A stretch of 15,716 bases of DNA from Actinomycetales bacterium (GTDB lineage Bacteria > Actinomycetota > Actinomycetes > Actinomycetales > Cellulomonadaceae): assembly GCA_012514545.1 (NCBI GenBank), contig JAAZAC010000109.1, forward strand, positions 1 through 15,716, given 5' to 3'. Shown here piece by piece: positions 13,481 through 15,716 of this stretch; positions within the stretch are counted from its first letter, which is position 1, and each line of letters starts with the position of its first letter. Both the position numbers and the translations under genes were made by a program. The notes under the pieces were generated by a model. The model did no database searches. It was given only the letters and a program-made list of their open reading frames with translations, and was not told the DNA's origin.

Positions 13481-13554
13481 CCCGGTCCGTGGGCGGCCCC
13501 GGCCCCGCCGCGCGCGAGCCCGCCCGTTCCGGTGGCGCGCTCGCGCGGACCGGG
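13481..13554. repeat. Nested inverted repeats between the carbonic anhydrase and sugar-binding protein genes
   Basis: Outer arms CCCGGTCCG (13481-13489) and CGGACCGGG (13546-13554) enclose inner arms CGCGCGAGC (13511-13519) and GCTCGCGCG (13539-13547); the right arms share two bases. All are perfect 9-base matches. The element fills most of the 136-base divergent region. It may be an operator or a leader hairpin, but GC content raises the chance rate. I see no good -10 box here. Confidence 0.4.
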
Positions 13555-13583
13555 TTCCCATGAGTCCTGTGAGGGGGTGCGCG

Positions 13584-14891
13584 ATGGGGCGACGAGGGGG
13601 CGGGCGCCGCCGACCGGTCGCGTGGGCCGGGGTCGCCGCGCTCGCGGGCGGCCTGCTGGCGGCGTGCGGCGGCGAGTCCGGGCCGCCCGTCGTCACCTGG
13701 TACACCAACCCCGACGCCGGCGGGCAGGAGCGGATCGCGCAGGCGTGCACGGAGGCGGCCGAGGGCGCCTACGTCATCGAGACCGCGGGGCTGCCGCGTG
13801 AGGCCTCCAGCCAGCGCGACCAGCTCGCCCGGCGCCTCGCGGCCCGGGACGACTCGATCGACCTCATGAGCCTCGACCCGCCGTTCATCCCCGAGTTCGC
13901 CAACGCCGGGTTCCTCGCGCCGATGCCGCCCGAGGTCGCCGAGCGGGTCAGCGAGGGCGTCGTCGAGGGCGCGCTCCAGGGTGCTTCCTGGGAGGGCGAG
14001 CTCGTCACCGTGCCGTTCTGGGCGAACACCCAGCTCCTCTGGTACCGCACCTCGGTCGCCGAGGAGGCGGGCGTCGACCCGTCCGCGGGCCCGGTCACGT
14101 GGGACCAGCTCATCGAGGCGGCCGAGGCGACCGGCACCTGGCTCGGCGTGCAGGGCACCCGGGCGGAGTCGCTCACCGTGTGGATCACCGCACTCGTCGC
14201 GGGCGCGGGCGGTCGGATCATCGAGGACCCGGCGGCGCCCGCGGACGAGGTCCGCATCGCGCTCGACACCGACGCCGGCCGCGAGGCCGCCCGGATCATC
14301 TCCGAGATCGGGCGGCGGGGCCTCGGCGGGCCCGGCCTGCCCACCGCCGACGAGAACGCCACCTTCTCGATCTTCCAGGGCGACCGCGGGTCGTTCATGG
14401 TCAACTGGCCGTTCGTCTGGCCCGCCATGCAGTCCGCCGTCGAGGCCGGCCAGCTCGACGGGGCCGTGCTCGACGACGTCGGCTGGGCGATGTACCCGGC
14501 GACCGTCGAGGGCCAGGACGCGCGGCCGCCCTACGGGGGGATCAACCTCGCCGTCGGGGCCTTCTCCGACCACGTCGACCTCGCCTACGCCGCGGCCGAG
14601 TGCATCGTCGACCCCGCGAACCAGGCCGAGTACTTCATCAGCGACGGGAACCCGCCGTCGAGCACCGCCGCCTACGACGACCCCGCGGTGCAGGAGGCGT
14701 TCCCGATGGCGGACCTCATCCGCGAGTCCCTCGAGCAGGCCGCGCCGCGGCCGCAGACGCCCTACTACAACGAGGTCTCCGGCGGCCTGCAGCAGACCTG
14801 GCACCCGCCGTCGTCGGTCGACCCCGACCGCACGCCCCGCCGGGCGGGCGACTTCATCACCGCCGTCCTCCGGGGGGAGCAGCTCCTGTGA
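13584..14891 (+). CDS. ABC sugar importer, lipoprotein substrate-binding protein (LpqY/trehalose-type)
   Basis: A 435-residue secreted lipoprotein. It starts with an Arg-rich region (3-10), a hydrophobic core and the lipobox LAAC (25-28, lipidated Cys28); an RRRP stretch leaves open Tat export. The mature part is a type-I carbohydrate-binding protein with ANTQLLWYR (147-155), VNWPFVW (273-279) and GGINLAVG (318-325). These resemble mycobacterial LpqY, the trehalose-binding subunit of SugABC, and the neighbouring permease resembles SugA, so trehalose or another alpha-glucoside is the best guess. The ATG at 13584 has GAGGGGG about 6 bases upstream; an in-frame ATG at 13560 lacks a ribosome site. 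The stop overlaps the permease GTG. Confidence 0.9.
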   Translation: MGRRGGGRRRPVAWAGVAALAGGLLAACGGESGPPVVTWYTNPDAGGQERIAQACTEAAEGAYVIETAGLPREASSQRDQLARRLAARDDSIDLMSLDPPFIPEFANAGFLAPMPPEVAERVSEGVVEGALQGASWEGELVTVPFWANTQLLWYRTSVAEEAGVDPSAGPVTWDQLIEAAEATGTWLGVQGTRAESLTVWITALVAGAGGRIIEDPAAPADEVRIALDTDAGREAARIISEIGRRGLGGPGLPTADENATFSIFQGDRGSFMVNWPFVWPAMQSAVEAGQLDGAVLDDVGWAMYPATVEGQDARPPYGGINLAVGAFSDHVDLAYAAAECIVDPANQAEYFISDGNPPSSTAAYDDPAVQEAFPMADLIRESLEQAAPRPQTPYYNEVSGGLQQTWHPPSSVDPDRTPRRAGDFITAVLRGEQLL

Positions 14892-15716
14892 CCAGCACCG
14901 TTCCCGCCGGGGCCGCCGCCCGCGCGGCCCGGCCGCCGGGCGAGGGCCGCCGTCCCGCGCCGTTCCGCTCCGACCGCGTGCGCGCGGAGGGGCGCCTCGG
15001 CTGGTGGCTCGCCGGCCCGGCCTTCGTCGTCATGCTCGCCGTCACGGCCTACCCGATCCTGCAGGCCGTCTACGAGTCCCTCTTCTCCTTCCGCCTCACC
15101 GCGCCGGACGAGCGCCGGTTCGTCGGGCTGGGCAACTACGCCGTCGTGCTCACCGACGAGGTGTGGTGGCGCAACCTCGCGGTGACCTCGCTCATCACGG
15201 TCGTGACGGTGGTCGTGGAGCTCCTGCTGGGGTTCGCGCTCGCGCTCGTCATGCACCGCGCGGTGCAGAGCCTGCGCGGGATCCTGCGGACGGCGATCCT
15301 CGTGCCCTACGGGATCATCACCGTCGTCTCGGCGTTCGCGTGGTTCTACGCGTTCGACATCAACAGCGGGTTCGTCAACTCCTGGTTCGACTGGGTGCCC
15401 GGGATCGACGCCGACCTCAACTGGTTCGCCGGCACCGGGACCAGCCTCACCGTGATCATCCTGTCGGAGATCTGGAAGACGACGCCGTTCATCTCCCTGC
15501 TGCTGCTCGCCGGCCTCGCGCAGGTGCCCACCGAGCTCGAGGAGGCCGCGAAGGTCGACGGGGCGACCTGGTGGCAGGTCCTGCGGCGCGTCATCGTGCC
15601 GAACATGAAGGCGGCGATCATGGTCGCCGTCCTGTTCCGCGCCCTCGACGCGTTCCGCATCTTCGACAACGTCTTCATCATGACGGCCGGCGCGAACAAC
15701 ACCGAGGTGCTGTCGC
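14888..15716 (+). CDS. ABC sugar transporter permease, SugA-like (C-terminus outside the window)
   Basis: The first 276 codons of an integral membrane permease; the frame is open to the window end. After a basic, proline-rich cytoplasmic head (1-35) come helices at about 38-60, 98-122, 132-155, 186-209 and 241-255. The ATPase-contact EAA loop is present: EEAAKVDGATWWQVL (218-232) followed by VPNMKAAI. LVPYGIITVVSAFAWFYAF, EIWKTTPFISLLLLAGL and RALDAFRIFDN closely recall SugA of the trehalose importer. The GTG start overlaps the binding-protein stop (GTGA) with GGGGGGAG about 8 bases before it. A second permease (SugB-like) should follow; the ATPase may follow or be shared from elsewhere. Confidence 0.93.
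   Translation, partial: MTSTVPAGAAARAARPPGEGRRPAPFRSDRVRAEGRLGWWLAGPAFVVMLAVTAYPILQAVYESLFSFRLTAPDERRFVGLGNYAVVLTDEVWWRNLAVTSLITVVTVVVELLLGFALALVMHRAVQSLRGILRTAILVPYGIITVVSAFAWFYAFDINSGFVNSWFDWVPGIDADLNWFAGTGTSLTVIILSEIWKTTPFISLLLLAGLAQVPTELEEAAKVDGATWWQVLRRVIVPNMKAAIMVAVLFRALDAFRIFDNVFIMTAGANNTEVLS

Noticed and set aside
12804..14804. Minus-strand open frame through the carbonic anhydrase and sugar-binding protein genes, in frame with fumC
   Set aside because: High GC makes stop codons rare; fumC begins at its conserved N-terminus and the upstream part matches nothing.
1..15716. Mobile elements, CRISPR arrays, tRNA genes or defence systems
   Set aside because: No spaced repeats, no transposase- or nuclease-like frames beyond phoH2, no tRNA-like cloverleaf noticed, and compact housekeeping genes with uniform codon use throughout.

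Overview
This is chromosomal DNA of a very GC-rich actinobacterium. The evidence is strong third-position G/C bias, frequent GTG starts, a mycothiol-detoxification gene (mca), a PIN-PhoH fusion protein, and many 4-base ATGA/GTGA gene overlaps. The gene content (partial GH43 glycosidase, LpqY/SugA-type sugar importer, mycothiol genes) best fits a Cellulomonas-like member of the Micrococcales; that genus-level guess is inference. I see no tRNA, rRNA, insertion sequence, prophage or CRISPR array, and base usage looks uniform. The 17 genes supported here leave no gap over about 220 bp.

Layout. (1) 1-1033, minus strand: the first 65 codons of a GH43 glycosidase, then msrA, whose upstream region has a GGGAAC-N19-GTT element like a SigR/SigH promoter. 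(2) 1208-4820, plus strand: metB, an AI-2E family membrane protein and ilvA, joined by 4-base overlaps and probably one operon starting from a leaderless GTG. (3) 4893-6021, minus strand: DUF4307 membrane protein and greA, with a strong extended -10 box and a hairpin-rich greA leader. (4) 6189-8268, plus strand: mca, a small membrane protein and a carbon-nitrogen hydrolase, again translationally coupled. (5) trhA (minus) and a short-type cis-prenyltransferase (plus) diverge around a perfect AACCTACGC/GCGTAGGTT palindrome; phoH2 follows the prenyltransferase. (6) 11391-13447, minus strand: a beta-carbonic anhydrase and class II fumarase overlapping by 4 bases. (7) 13584 to the end, plus strand: a lipoprotein sugar-binding protein and the first 276 codons of its permease.

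From memory, the core order metB-greA-DUF4307-mca-small protein ... trhA-prenyltransferase ... phoH2 ... fumarase matches the Mycobacterium tuberculosis Rv1079-Rv1098c neighbourhood, so most of the window is a conserved actinobacterial housekeeping block rather than an island. What seems lineage-specific is the AI-2E/ilvA pair behind metB, the nitrilase-family gene behind mca, the carbonic anhydrase joined to fumC, and the sugar genes at both ends.

Functional themes are sulfur/threonine amino acid metabolism (metB and ilvA can both yield 2-oxobutyrate), thiol and oxidative-damage repair (msrA, mca), RNA handling (greA, phoH2), central carbon metabolism (fumC with carbonic anhydrase) and sugar uptake. 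I did not find a clearly new multi-gene system. The best leads are the regulatory elements and the unusual operon partners.
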